Below are positions 1 through 8,395 of a stretch of 42,038 nt of DNA, piece by piece. Within the stretch, counting starts at the first letter, position 1. Each line of letters starts with the position of its first letter. The translations under genes were made by a program, and so were the position numbers. The notes beneath the pieces are model-generated. The model worked only from the letters and a program-made list of their open reading frames with translations. It was not told where the DNA came from and made no database searches. The DNA is from Microbacteriaceae bacterium (GTDB lineage: Bacteria > Actinomycetota > Actinomycetes > Actinomycetales > Microbacteriaceae): the NCBI GenBank assembly GCA_014377425.1, contig JACMPQ010000044.1:1-42038 (forward strand), in the 5' to 3' direction.

Positions 1-1
1 C

Positions 2-700
2 GCCTTCGGCGGCTACGTAATGGCAGCCCCCAACCTGGCGGAGATCGTCTCGGGTAAAGATACCGATCCGATTCCGAAAATCCTCTCGGCCGCCCTCGGG
101 GATGTCGGCGCCAAAATCTTCCTGGTCGTTGCCCTTACCGCTTTCCTCTCCTGCGTTCTCAGCCTGCAGGCGGCCGCAAGCCGTTTGCTGTTCTCCTTCG
201 CCCGCGACGGCATGATTCCCGGACACCGCTGGTTGGCCCAGGTCACCGCCGGCACCAAGGTGCCCGCAAACGCCCTCATTGTGGCGTGCTCCATTCCGCT
301 GCTGCTCTGCGTGCTGATTTACATCGGTCCGGATGCCCTACTGGTGCAAATCACCTCCTTCGCCGTGCTCGGCATCTACGTGGCCTTCCAGTCAGTGGTG
401 CTTGCCTCGCTGCGCCAGCGCATCAAGGGTTGGCGTCCGGCCGGCCCGTTCAGCCTCGGCCGCTTCGGCTTCGCCGTCAACGTGGCAGCCTTGCTCTACG
501 GAATCGCCTCGATGATCTTGCTGGCAATTCCTGGAACCTCCGGGGACTTCGTGAGCGACTGGATCGTGCTCATTGGACTGGCAATTGTGGGTGGCACCGG
601 CGCGCTCTACCTGTTCATCGCCCGTCCGGATCGTCACTCCGACGCTCCCGAGGGTGATGCCCTGCACGTGGCAGAACTGCTCCGCGCGCACGGCAAGTAG
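2..700 (+). CDS. APC-family amino acid permease, C-terminal part (5' end outside window)
   Basis: The reading frame is open from the left edge through the ATG at 20, so this is the 3' part of a longer gene. The visible 232 residues alternate hydrophobic helices with short polar loops. A helix near the start of the visible part (FLVVALTAFLSCVLSLQAAA) is followed by SRLLFSFARDGMIPGHRWLA, a loop pattern typical of the amino acid-polyamine-organocation (APC) superfamily, and about four more helices follow. The C-terminus is short and cytoplasmic-looking. Family members exchange or import amino acids or polyamines by proton-coupled transport; the substrate cannot be read here. A strong terminator follows at 728, so it ends its transcription unit. 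Confidence 0.85.
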   Translation, partial: AFGGYVMAAPNLAEIVSGKDTDPIPKILSAALGDVGAKIFLVVALTAFLSCVLSLQAAASRLLFSFARDGMIPGHRWLAQVTAGTKVPANALIVACSIPLLLCVLIYIGPDALLVQITSFAVLGIYVAFQSVVLASLRQRIKGWRPAGPFSLGRFGFAVNVAALLYGIASMILLAIPGTSGDFVSDWIVLIGLAIVGGTGALYLFIARPDRHSDAPEGDALHVAELLRAHGK

Positions 701-727
701 CTAACGAAGCAATTGCTAAGTTGAGAG

Positions 728-760
728 CCGCCCGGTCGATCACTGACCGGGCGGTTCTTT
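728..760 (+). terminator. Rho-independent terminator after the permease gene
   Basis: A perfect 10-bp stem, CCGCCCGGTC paired with GACCGGGCGG around a 7-base loop, is followed by TTCTTTATT. It lies 27 bases past the permease stop and separates it from the methyltransferase gene. Confidence 0.85.
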
Positions 761-782
761 ATTCGGCCAGATAGGAAAATGG

Positions 783-1523
783 ATGATTCCGGCACACGGC
801 CCCCACGATCACGCGCACGAGGACCACAGCTTCACCGAACATTCCGGTCACGGTCATCATGAGCAGGCACCGTCGCAGAAAGCACCGGATGCGGGCGCCG
901 ATCCGGCCATGTTTTGGGAGGCGTTGTACCAGAGCTCCGATCAAAAGTGGAGCGGTCGCCCCAACGCGGCTCTCGTCAACAACACCGCTGGCCTCGAGCC
1001 CGGGACGGCCCTGGACCTCGGAAGCGGCGAGGGCGGAGATGCCATTTGGTTGGCCGAGCAGGGGTGGCTGGTGACCGCGGTTGATATCGCGCCGTCAGCC
1101 CTAGCGCGCTCAGCGACGGCAGCTACAGCCGCCGGTGTCTCCGAGCGCATTCGTTGGGTGCAAGCCGATCTTGCGGTGTGGCATCCGCAGGAATCATTCG
1201 ATTTGGTGACCGCCCACTTTTTGCAATCCCCGGTAGAACTGCCTCGGGATGCAATTCTGCGCCGAGCTGCCGCAGCGGTCGCACCGGGCGGAACGCTGCT
1301 CGTGGTCGGTCACGCCGAGTTTCCGCCGGGCTCCTCCCACGCGCACAGTGGCGAGGTGCTGCCCACCCCGGACGACGTGTTGGCCTCCCTACAACTCACG
1401 ACGGGAGAATGGCTGATCATTAGATGCGCCGTGGCCGAGCGCACCGGAACGCTGCCGGATGGCACGACCACGACCTTCGTCGACAGCGTGCTGCGCGTGC
1501 GACGAGTGTTACCGGCGAACTAG
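783..1523 (+). CDS. Class I SAM-dependent methyltransferase with His-rich N-terminus
   Basis: The 246-residue product has a Rossmann-type methyltransferase core. Motif I, LDLGSGEGG, lies at about residues 78-86 and binds the methionine part of SAM. The acidic residue after strand 2 (AVDIAP, D101) should bind the ribose, and VQADLAVW follows as the next SAM-site motif. The first 28 residues contain nine histidines interleaved with D/E and look disordered, like a metal-binding tail. The methyl acceptor is unknown. ATG 783 has AGGA about six bases upstream; an ATG at 779 is out of frame. The gene is convergent with the aldo/keto reductase gene, only 12 bases away, with no visible terminator between them. 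Confidence 0.85.
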   Translation: MIPAHGPHDHAHEDHSFTEHSGHGHHEQAPSQKAPDAGADPAMFWEALYQSSDQKWSGRPNAALVNNTAGLEPGTALDLGSGEGGDAIWLAEQGWLVTAVDIAPSALARSATAATAAGVSERIRWVQADLAVWHPQESFDLVTAHFLQSPVELPRDAILRRAAAAVAPGGTLLVVGHAEFPPGSSHAHSGEVLPTPDDVLASLQLTTGEWLIIRCAVAERTGTLPDGTTTTFVDSVLRVRRVLPAN

Positions 1524-1535
1524 CCCTTAGCGCGA

Positions 1536-2513
1536 CTAGAAGCCTTCGTTGGCTCGCGGAATGTAGTGGCTTTCGATGAGCGTCAGCTCGGCGGCATCCA
1601 ATTCGATGCTCACCGCGGCGATGGCATCCTCCAAATGCTGAATCTTGGTCGCGCCGACGATGGGGGCGGTAACCACCTGCTGCTGACGCACCCAGGCCAG
1701 GGCCACCTGTGCGCGCGGGATGCCGCGGGCTTCCGCAACCGTTGCCACAGCTTGAGCGGTCCGTCGATCACCGGCATCCTGCTGCCGGTACAGTCCGCGG
1801 AGAAAGAGGTCGCTTTCGCTGCGGTTCGTGGTGTCATCCCAGTCACGGGTGAGCTTGCCCCGGGCCAGCGGTGACCACGCAAGTACGCCAACGCCCTGAT
1901 CGAGGCAGAACGGATGCATCTCTCGCTCCTCCTCGCGCTGAACGAGGTTGTACTGATCCTGCATCGATACGAAACGGGTGAGGCCGCCCAGGTCGGCCGC
2001 GTACTGCGCCTTCGCAAACTGCCACGCCCACATGCTGGACGCGCCAATGTAGCGAGCCTTTCCCGACTTCACCACGTCGTGCAGGGCTTCCATCGTCTCC
2101 TCGATCGGAGTCTGGGGATCCCAGCGGTGAATCTGGTACAGGTCAACGTAGTCGGTGCCGAGACGCCGCAGGCTGTCGTCGATCGCGCTCATGATGTGCG
2201 CGCGAGAGAGCCCGGCACCGTTCGGCCCCGGGCGCATCCGGCCGTTCACCTTGGTGGCGATCACGACCTCCTCGCGGGTGGCAAAATCCGCCAGAGCGCG
2301 GCCCACGATCTCTTCGCTCGACCCGTCGGAGTAGATATCTGCCGTGTCGAAGGTGGTAATGCCGGCATCCAGTGCGCGTCGGATGAACGGCCTCGACTCC
2401 TCCTCCGACAGGCTCCAGGGGTGCGTACCGCGAGCGGACTCGCCGTAGCTCATGCAGCCCAGGATCACTGCTGAGACCTGCAGCCCGCTGGTTCCTAAAC
2501 GGCGATATTCCAT
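1536..2513 (-). CDS. Aldo/keto reductase
   Basis: A 325-residue NADPH-dependent oxidoreductase of the aldo/keto reductase superfamily, a cytoplasmic (beta/alpha)8 barrel. The catalytic tetrad is visible: D56 and Y61 in FDTADIYSDG, K88 in VIATKV and H129 in YQIHRWD. It resembles the YajO/YhdN-like group rather than the classical AKR1 enzymes. It is the last gene of the carbohydrate ABC operon, starting 44 bases after the permease stop, so it may reduce an imported sugar or its breakdown product. The substrate is unknown. Length is normal for the family and no key residue is missing. Confidence 0.9.
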   Translation of the reverse strand: MEYRRLGTSGLQVSAVILGCMSYGESARGTHPWSLSEEESRPFIRRALDAGITTFDTADIYSDGSSEEIVGRALADFATREEVVIATKVNGRMRPGPNGAGLSRAHIMSAIDDSLRRLGTDYVDLYQIHRWDPQTPIEETMEALHDVVKSGKARYIGASSMWAWQFAKAQYAADLGGLTRFVSMQDQYNLVQREEEREMHPFCLDQGVGVLAWSPLARGKLTRDWDDTTNRSESDLFLRGLYRQQDAGDRRTAQAVATVAEARGIPRAQVALAWVRQQQVVTAPIVGATKIQHLEDAIAAVSIELDAAELTLIESHYIPRANEGF

Positions 2514-2557
2514 GCTGACGCCCGCGCTCTCTGTTGGTGTTGAACTCTGGCGTTGCT

Positions 2558-3505
2558 CTAGCCCTTGACGGCCGACCCGGCCACGCTCTGCACAAAGTAG
2601 CGCTGGAAGAGGAGGAAGACCACCAGCACCGGTAGAACCAACAGCGTACCGAAGGCAAAGACTGCGCCCCAGTCCACCGGCTGCTGGGATTGGAAGACGC
2701 TCAAGGCCAACGGCAGCGGGCGCTGGGTGGGGTCGGAAACCATGAGCACCGGCCAGAGAAACTGACCCCAGGAGGTGAGGAAGGTGAGGATGGTAACCGT
2801 GGCAAACACCGGCTTGCTGTTTGGCACAACGATGCGCACGAAGGTACCGAATGCTCCCAGACCGTCCAGCCGCGCGGCCTCTTCGACACTCTTTGGCAGC
2901 CCCAGAAAAAATGTATAGAAGAGGAAGACCGAAAATGCGTTGGCGACGAAGGGCAAAATCTGCACCAGAAGTGTGTTGCGTTCCGGGTTCAGCAGGTACA
3001 GGAGGGGCACGGCGACGGCCTCAAACGGGATGATCACCAAGAGCACCACAAACTGGAAGGCGCCGTTACGACCCCGCCAGGTGAGCCGGGCAAAGGAGTA
3101 CGCCGCCATCGAGTTGACGATCAACCCGCCGCCCACGATCCCCACCGAAATAAGCAGTGAGTTACCAAGGAACTGCAGGAAGTAGCCGGTGCTATCCGAC
3201 GACAGGCTGGCGAAGACGTTGCGATAGTTCTCAAGCGACAGGTGCTGCGGGATGAACCCGGCGAAGCCCGAGAGCACCTCCGCCGCAGGCTTGAAACTCC
3301 CGACCACGAGGTAGTACACCGGTGCGACAAAAAGAATACCCAGCACGATGAGAAGCAGGTAGTCGCGCGTTCGACGGGCAGCGCGAGTCGAGGATCGCCG
3401 AACGGGTCTCCGAATGACCCGTCGCCGGCTCTTTGTCGGTGGAGTAGGGCGAGATTCGCGCACAGAAGGAGTTGCGACGGGAGCAACTGGGGGTGAGGCG
3501 GTCAT
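2558..3505 (-). CDS. Carbohydrate ABC transporter permease, MalG type
   Basis: The 315-residue inner-membrane subunit has a basic N-terminal tail of about 45 residues (PTKSRRRVIRRPVRRSSTR) before the first helix (YLLLIVLGILFVAPVYYLVV). Six helices are expected. The conserved cytoplasmic EAA loop that docks the ATPase reads EEAARLDGLGAFGTFVRIVVP, with the motif near residues 207-227. The family is the binding-protein-dependent CUT1 transporters for oligosaccharides or glycosides. ATG 3505 abuts the stop of the partner permease with no gap, which implies translational coupling and a heterodimeric pore. No ATPase gene lies in the operon. Confidence 0.92.
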   Translation of the reverse strand: MTASPPVAPVATPSVRESRPTPPTKSRRRVIRRPVRRSSTRAARRTRDYLLLIVLGILFVAPVYYLVVGSFKPAAEVLSGFAGFIPQHLSLENYRNVFASLSSDSTGYFLQFLGNSLLISVGIVGGGLIVNSMAAYSFARLTWRGRNGAFQFVVLLVIIPFEAVAVPLLYLLNPERNTLLVQILPFVANAFSVFLFYTFFLGLPKSVEEAARLDGLGAFGTFVRIVVPNSKPVFATVTILTFLTSWGQFLWPVLMVSDPTQRPLPLALSVFQSQQPVDWGAVFAFGTLLVLPVLVVFLLFQRYFVQSVAGSAVKG

Positions 3506-4477
3506 TTAGTCCTCGCTCGTCTGGCGTAATACGCGGCGTTGCACGAGGGTGAGTGCCACCACGATGATGAAGAAGACCACGGTGATCGCCGCGGCTTGGC
3601 CGACGTTGTTTTCGTCGAAAATAGTCACGGTGGCCTGATACAACACCGTGCGGGTGGCGTCTTGGTTGAGGCCAGCGCCGCGAATCAAAATGTAGACCTG
3701 ATCGAAGACTCGGAATGACAGAATCGTGGTGAGCAACACAACGAAGATCAGCGTGTTGCGAATGCCCGGCACGGTCACATGTCGAAATTGCGCCCAGGCG
3801 CCCGCGCGATCGAGTTGAGCCGCCTCATAACGCTCCTGGGGAATTTCCTGCAGACCGGCCAGGATGATCACCATTTGAAAGCCGACACCCTGCCAAATGG
3901 AGAGCAGAATCACCGAACCCATTGCCGTTGTGGGCGAGCCCAGCCAGTCGTGAGCGCCCACCGCGCCACCGGTTAGAAAAGACACCACCGAGTTCAGTAA
4001 ACCGTTGTCGCTGCGATCAAGAATCAAGCGCCACAACACCGTAACGAGGGCCATCGGAAAGACGACCGGCATGAAGAAGAGCGTGCGAAAAAACGCGATA
4101 CCGCGAATTTTTCGATTGAGCAGGATGGCCAGGGCGAGCGCAATTGCAGTCTGCACCGGCACCACCACCACCGCAAAGCTGAGGTTATTGACGAGGGCAC
4201 GAAAAAACGGCACCGAGTAAATCGGATCGGTAAACAGGCGAACGTACTGCTCAATACCGAAGAAAATCGGCGGTCGCACCGAATTAAGACGCACGTTGAA
4301 GAAGGAGAGGACGATAGCCACAACAAACGGCAAGGCAACGAACCCAATAACACCGATAAGGGCGGGGGATGCCATCAGAACGCCGGGGAGTGTTTCGCTG
4401 TTAAACTTTTTGCGCTTTTTTACTTTGGTGGTTGTGCCTCGTGCGCTGGAAGCGGCACGTAGTTCAACGGTGGCCAT
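3506..4477 (-). CDS. Carbohydrate ABC transporter permease, MalF type
   Basis: The 323-residue permease pairs with the downstream MalG-type subunit. After a basic tail (TTKVKKRKKFNSE) come hydrophobic helices starting LPGVLMASPALIGVIGFVALP. The EAA loop reads RYEAAQLDRAGAWAQFRHV and should contact the ATPase. The frame stays open further upstream to 4699, but that stretch is Arg/Thr-rich, low-complexity and overlaps the binding-protein gene, so ATG 4477 is chosen; it begins MATVELRAASS and has AGAAAG about seven bases upstream. The gap of 136 bases to the binding-protein stop is the largest in this operon. Confidence 0.9.
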   Translation of the reverse strand: MATVELRAASSARGTTTKVKKRKKFNSETLPGVLMASPALIGVIGFVALPFVVAIVLSFFNVRLNSVRPPIFFGIEQYVRLFTDPIYSVPFFRALVNNLSFAVVVVPVQTAIALALAILLNRKIRGIAFFRTLFFMPVVFPMALVTVLWRLILDRSDNGLLNSVVSFLTGGAVGAHDWLGSPTTAMGSVILLSIWQGVGFQMVIILAGLQEIPQERYEAAQLDRAGAWAQFRHVTVPGIRNTLIFVVLLTTILSFRVFDQVYILIRGAGLNQDATRTVLYQATVTIFDENNVGQAAAITVVFFIIVVALTLVQRRVLRQTSED

Positions 4478-4613
4478 GAATGTACTTTCTGAGGGTGGTG
4501 CGGGCCCGCGGTGACAGCGGTCACGGGGAATCGTGCCCGCTTTCTGCGGGCCAGTGCGTGCCGAACGGGTGGGCAGTGCGGCACGACTGCCGCACCGCCG
4601 CCGTAGTGCGGGG

Positions 4614-5945
4614 TTACTTGTAGTTGCTGTTGTCGCTGTAGTTCTGGTCGATCGTCTTCGCGGCGGCACCGAGGCTCTTCGCGGCATCCGCTCCGCCAAA
4701 GATGGCCGAAAGGGCCGAGGAGAACTTGCTGGTGATCACCGGATAGCCGGGGGTAACCGGGCGAGGAACCGCAACGCAAGCAGTGGTGATCGGTCCGTTG
4801 CCACAGGTCTTGTTGAGCTGCTCGGCGAACAGGGCCAACGGTCCGGTTGGGCTGTAGTTGGTGTTCATGGCGAGAGCCGACTTGGTGGCCGGGGGTGCAC
4901 CGTTCGCGGTGGTCATTGCCGTGACGTTTTTGTCGTTCAACAGGCTGTCCAGGAAAGAACCGGCGGCTTTACCGTTTTTGGTTTCGGCGCCGATTCCCCA
5001 GGTCCAGGAACCCTGGCCGGTTTTGGAACCCTGCCCAAAGTTCGGCAGCGGCATGACAACGAGGTCAGCACCGAGAGCCTTGGAGTAGTCCGGGTAGTTC
5101 CAGTGGCCACCCCAACCGAGGGCAACGCGGCCGCCGGTGAAGGCCTTGCCATCGGCGTTGGAGTCGATGAACGGCTTCCAGCTCGCGAGGGTGTTGAGGG
5201 CCTTCACGGATGCCGCGGAGTCCATGACACCGGTGGACTTGTTGTCCGTGATGAGGCCACCACCGGCAGACCAGAGAATGGGAGAGAAGGCGAAGGAGCC
5301 CCACTCACCGCCGAGGCCATACTCTTCGTGAATGTCCAGGGCCTTGCCGCCGTGAGCCGCGGCGAGGGTGCCCAGGTCAGCGGTGAACTGGTCGGCCGTC
5401 CAGGCGTCGCTGAGTCCAGTGGGGTACTTGATCCCGGCGGCGTCAAGAAGCTTCTTGTTGCCGTAGATTCCGAGCGCGGAATCGAACATCGCGAGGCCGT
5501 ATACCTTCTTGGCTACGGTTCCCTCGGCGAGTGATCCGGCGGTCGCGTTGGCAAGGGTGGCAGAAGACACGTACTGCGCGAGGGGGGCAAGCTTCTCGTT
5601 GTAGACGTAGTTCGACAGCGTGGGGCCGTCCATCTCCAATACGTCGGGCAGCTTCGACGCGGGCGTCGAGCTTACCGTGGTGGTGTACGTGTCGGAGGCG
5701 AGGAGGGTGAGCTTGACCTTGGTCTTGGTGTTGGCCACGTTTTAGGCGGCTACCGCTGCCTGCAGGGCCGAGTTTTCGCTGTCCTCACCCTGGTGCGCCC
5801 AAACGGTGATGGTGCCGGTTCCGTCGCCACCGGCGGTGGAGGGCGTTGCTGCTGCTGAGCAGCCGCTGAGGGCAATGGCCGCCGCTGCGGCAACAGCACC
5901 GACAGTGACAAACCGCGATGAACGACGGTGTAGATCGATAGTCAT
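4614..5945 (-). pseudogene. Sugar-binding lipoprotein of the ABC transporter, interrupted by an in-frame TAA
   Basis: ATG 5945 begins a lipoprotein signal: basic start, long Ala-rich core, lipobox LSGCS with C29. The mature chain follows (TITVWAHQGEDSENSALQAAVAA), then a TAA stop at 5744-5742. Directly after it, in the same frame, the protein resumes as NVANTKTKVKL and runs 375 more codons as a normal extracellular solute-binding protein of family 1. A family member would have an aromatic residue before the N, and TAC to TAA is one substitution, so a nonsense mutation is likely. GTG 5738 could restart translation just past the stop, but the product would lack its signal peptide. Both permeases downstream look intact. 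A sequencing error is the main alternative. Confidence 0.8.
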
Positions 5946-6979
5946 GAATCCTCCTGAAGGGAACCGGTGGCGAAAGTTCGCACCGATCCCGTGGTCTCCC
6001 GCACAACAAGGCGTGTGGGAAGTTCTGTGTGAGGCGAGACCTCAGCGGCGGGGTTCTCGAGGTGTTCGAGAATCGCCTGGGCGAGGGATGATCCCATCGC
6101 CGGTAGTGATTGCGCCATGGTGGTGAGCCCGACCATGCCCGACATCTCATGATCATCGATGCCGATGATGGAGATGTCGCCTGGAACGCTCAGACCGTGC
6201 CGGCGGATCGAGCGCAGCGCGCCGATGGCCATTTCGTCGGACTGAGCAAAAACAGCGGTGGGGCGCTCGCGTGCGGCTAAAAGCCGGTTCATGGCTTCCT
6301 CCCCGCCCTGCATCGTGAACTCACCGTTTTGTTCCAGTTCCGGGTTCACGTCGATGTCCGCAGCGCGCAAGGCGTTGTAGTAGCCGATTTGACGGTCGAC
6401 CGGGGCTACGAACTGCAGCGGAACGACCCCAAAACCCTCGCCGATCATGGCGATTCGGCGGTGCCCGAGGTTGATGAGGTGCTGCACCGCAACCTCGGCT
6501 GTTCGCACGTCGTCGATTCCCACCGAGATGAAACCTTCTTGCTGCGACCCGACGGTGGCCACGGGGATGCCGAGCGTTCGGAGGGCGGCGGCTTCGTTGT
6601 CATCCGGAAGCAGCAGAACCACTAGCGCGTCGACCCGCTTGCGCACGGGAAGGGTCTGAAAAAAACGGCTCCGTGCGTTCTCTGAAGAAACGTTGTAAAG
6701 CAGGAGGTCGTAACCGGCTGCCGTGAAGCTGCTTTCGATGGCCGAGATGAGGTGACCGAAATACCAGCGAGCAATGTACGGGGTGACGACGCCGATGGTG
6801 AGGGTACGGCCGGTGGCCAACGCGGAGGCGCTGCGAGAGGGCAGGTAGTTCAGCTCATCAGCTAGCAACCGAACGCGCGCACGAACCGCGTCGGACACTC
6901 CGGGTTTGCCGCTCATCGCCCGTGAGACGGTAGCGACCGAGACGCCCAACGCTGCTGCCACTTCTTGGATCTTGGTCAT
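5942..6979 (-). CDS. LacI-family transcriptional regulator
   Basis: The 345-residue repressor has an N-terminal helix-turn-helix (IQEVAAALGVSVATVSRAMS) and the following hinge region (RVRLLADELNYLPSRSASAL), then a periplasmic-binding-protein-like sensor domain to about residue 325. ATG 6979 is preferred because GGGGGTG lies about six bases upstream and the HTH starts immediately; ATG 7006 would add nine residues and has no Shine-Dalgarno sequence. Its TGA overlaps the ATG of the binding-protein gene by four bases, so regulator and transporter are one transcription unit. Two GCAA-N4-TTGC-like operators upstream fit autoregulation by an imported sugar or derivative. Confidence 0.93.
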   Translation of the reverse strand: MTKIQEVAAALGVSVATVSRAMSGKPGVSDAVRARVRLLADELNYLPSRSASALATGRTLTIGVVTPYIARWYFGHLISAIESSFTAAGYDLLLYNVSSENARSRFFQTLPVRKRVDALVVLLLPDDNEAAALRTLGIPVATVGSQQEGFISVGIDDVRTAEVAVQHLINLGHRRIAMIGEGFGVVPLQFVAPVDRQIGYYNALRAADIDVNPELEQNGEFTMQGGEEAMNRLLAARERPTAVFAQSDEMAIGALRSIRRHGLSVPGDISIIGIDDHEMSGMVGLTTMAQSLPAMGSSLAQAILEHLENPAAEVSPHTELPTRLVVRETTGSVRTFATGSLQEDS

Positions 6980-7052
6980 CGCTGACACCCCCGGTGCAGC
7001 GGGCATCGGCGCCGGCTGCGGATGTCATCTTTGCACAGCAGACTTCATTTAC

Positions 7053-7064
7053 GCAAACGCTTAC
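7053..7064 (-). promoter_or_regulatory. Proximal LacI-type operator (O1)
   Basis: GCAAACGCTTAC matches the LacI-family consensus GCAAnCGnTTGC at all but one base, and the longer window 7053-7069 is bounded by GCAA and TTGC. It lies just downstream of the likely lacI -10 box, a position where a bound repressor would block transcription. Confidence 0.65.
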
Positions 7065-7079
7065 GTTGCAGATAATGCT

Positions 7080-7107
7080 ATTGTAACGGTCAATTCGCAG
7101 AGTGAAG
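7080..7107 (-). promoter_or_regulatory. Candidate promoter of the lacI-sugar transport operon
   Basis: Read on the minus strand, TACAAT at 7085-7080 is a near-consensus -10 box. CTTCAC at 7107-7102 is a weak -35 at 16-base spacing. The implied start near 7073 puts one operator just downstream and another about 60 bases upstream. Confidence 0.5.
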
Positions 7108-7129
7108 CTGAAATTACGATGCTTTTTAC

Positions 7130-7141
7130 GCAAGCCTTTGC
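7130..7141 (-). promoter_or_regulatory. Distal LacI-type operator (O2)
   Basis: GCAAGCCTTTGC is the core of a longer inverted repeat, CGCAA-gcct-TTGCG at 7129-7142. Its centre is 77 bases from the proximal site, near seven helical turns, which would permit a repression loop. Confidence 0.55.
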
Positions 7142-7266
7142 GCACGCTACCCCCGCACTGGGGGGGCTCGGAAAAAACATTAGACGCTTGCGATTCCCTC
7201 GGCGGCTCAGGACGAAGCACAAGTTTCGGTGACCGAATCACGGCCGGGGGCGGTCTGTGCGAAAGC

Positions 7267-7302
7267 AAAAAACGAACGAAACCCGGCTGTGCCAAGGTCT
7301 CG
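7267..7302 (-). terminator. Rho-independent terminator after nusB
   Basis: On the minus strand CGAGACC pairs with GGTTTCG (one G-T pair). The inner GGC-ACA-GCC arm is separated by a small internal loop. The T-rich tail TTCGTTTTTT follows. It ends the long aro-efp-nusB transcription unit 39 bases past the nusB stop. The rest of the gap up to lacI holds only the operators, the promoter and a C5/G5 inverted repeat near 7152-7166. Confidence 0.7.
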
Positions 7303-7340
7303 CCCGTTTAACAGCGTGAGTGAGTGAGTGACCGAGGCGC

Positions 7341-7766
7341 TTAGACGGTCGCTCCGGGGCGCGTCTGCGCCACTCGAGCCAAGATGCCGTTCACGAATTT
7401 GCCCGAATCCTCGGTGCTGAGCTCGTTGGCCTGCTCCACCGCCTCAGAGATCGCAACGCTGTCGGGAACATTCCCGTTAAACAGAATCTCCCAGATGCCG
7501 ATGCGGATGATCGCGCGGTCGACAATCGGCATTCGAGCGAGCGCCCAGCCCTGCGAGTAGGTCTCGATGAGTTCATCGATTTCGTCGCCGTGCTCGGTGA
7601 TTCCCTGCACGATTTCCCGGGCGTAGATCCACGACGCTTCGCGCTCCGGCTCCTGCATCGCCCGGGCTGCGGCGGTGGCCAGCGCCTCGTTGATGCTCGA
7701 CTCACGCAGGTCTGCGCCGTACAAAATGTCGATGGCGCGCTTACGAGCCTTGGAACGGGCGCTCAC
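7341..7766 (-). CDS. nusB: Transcription antitermination protein NusB
   Basis: The 141-residue all-helical protein binds boxA RNA with S10 (NusE) to prevent premature termination in rRNA operons. It starts SARSKARKRAIDILYGADLR, matching the arginine-rich RNA-binding first helix of NusB. The C-terminal part INEALA... and DSVAISEAVEQANELSTEDSGKFVNGILARVA carries the family signature. GTG 7766 shares its first base with the efp stop (TAGTG), so the two are translationally coupled. The length is normal. A terminator follows, making it the last gene of its unit. Confidence 0.96.
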   Translation of the reverse strand: MSARSKARKRAIDILYGADLRESSINEALATAAARAMQEPEREASWIYAREIVQGITEHGDEIDELIETYSQGWALARMPIVDRAIIRIGIWEILFNGNVPDSVAISEAVEQANELSTEDSGKFVNGILARVAQTRPGATV

Positions 7767-8329
7767 TAGTCGTTCACGCGGCCGAGGTAGCTGCCGTCGC
7801 GGGTGTCGACCTTAACCTTGGTGCCCTGTTCCAGAAACAGCGGAACCTGAATTTGAAACCCGGTCTCCACCGTGGCGGGCTTGGTGCCGCCGGTGGAACG
7901 ATCGCCCTGCAGGCCCGGCTCCGTGTAGGTTATCTCCAAAACGACGGATGCCGGCAGCTCCACGTAGAGCGGATTGCCGTTGTGCAGCGCCACGGTGGCG
8001 TTCTGGTTTTCCAGCAGGTAGTTGACCGCGTCGCCGACCTGAGTGGCGCTGAGGGTGATCTGGTCGTAGTCGGCGACATCCATAAAGACGTAGCCTTCGC
8101 CGTCTTTGTAGAGGTACTGGAAGTCGCGGCGGTCGACAACCTCGGTCTCGATTTTCGCTCCGGCGTTGAAGGTGCGGTCGACAACTTTGCCGCTCATCAC
8201 GTTCTTCACCTTGGTGCGCACAAAGGCGCCGCCCTTGCCTGGTTTCACGTGCTGGAAGTCGATAACGGTCCAGAGCTGGCCGTCCATGTTGAGAACGACA
8301 CCGTTCCGAATATCAGCGGTTGAGGCCAT
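7766..8329 (-). CDS. efp: Translation elongation factor P
   Basis: The 187-residue factor relieves ribosome stalling at consecutive prolines by binding between the P and E sites. Three beta-barrel domains are expected. Domain I carries the loop KPGKGGAF, whose tip lysine (K32) contacts the P-site tRNA. The C-terminal signature [21 protein letters not shown] lies at about residues 131-151. It is preceded by aroQ and followed by nusB with a one-base overlap, the usual actinobacterial arrangement. No lysyl-modification gene is seen nearby. Confidence 0.97.
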   Translation of the reverse strand: MASTADIRNGVVLNMDGQLWTVIDFQHVKPGKGGAFVRTKVKNVMSGKVVDRTFNAGAKIETEVVDRRDFQYLYKDGEGYVFMDVADYDQITLSATQVGDAVNYLLENQNATVALHNGNPLYVELPASVVLEITYTEPGLQGDRSTGGTKPATVETGFQIQVPLFLEQGTKVKVDTRDGSYLGRVND

Positions 8330-8395
8330 GGGGGTTTCGATCCGATCAAAACGTGTGTGAATAGTGGCGAATGCGCCGACTGTGTAGTTTACCGG

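Noticed and set aside
4478-4699. N-terminal extension of the MalF-type permease
   Set aside because: Low-complexity Arg/Thr text overlapping the binding-protein gene; ATG 4477 has a ribosome site and the typical start.
4533-5534. 333-codon plus-strand frame opposite the sugar-binding gene
   Set aside because: The text is Gly/Arg-rich without family features, and the opposite strand encodes a well-defined binding protein.
7143-7170. Terminator at the C5/G5 inverted repeat
   Set aside because: For minus-strand transcription the T run lies before the hairpin, not after it. For plus-strand transcription an A run follows, so neither fits.
6858-7295. 145-codon minus-strand frame over the lacI promoter region
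   Set aside because: It overlaps the operators, the -10 box and the 5' end of lacI in another frame, and has no supported start.
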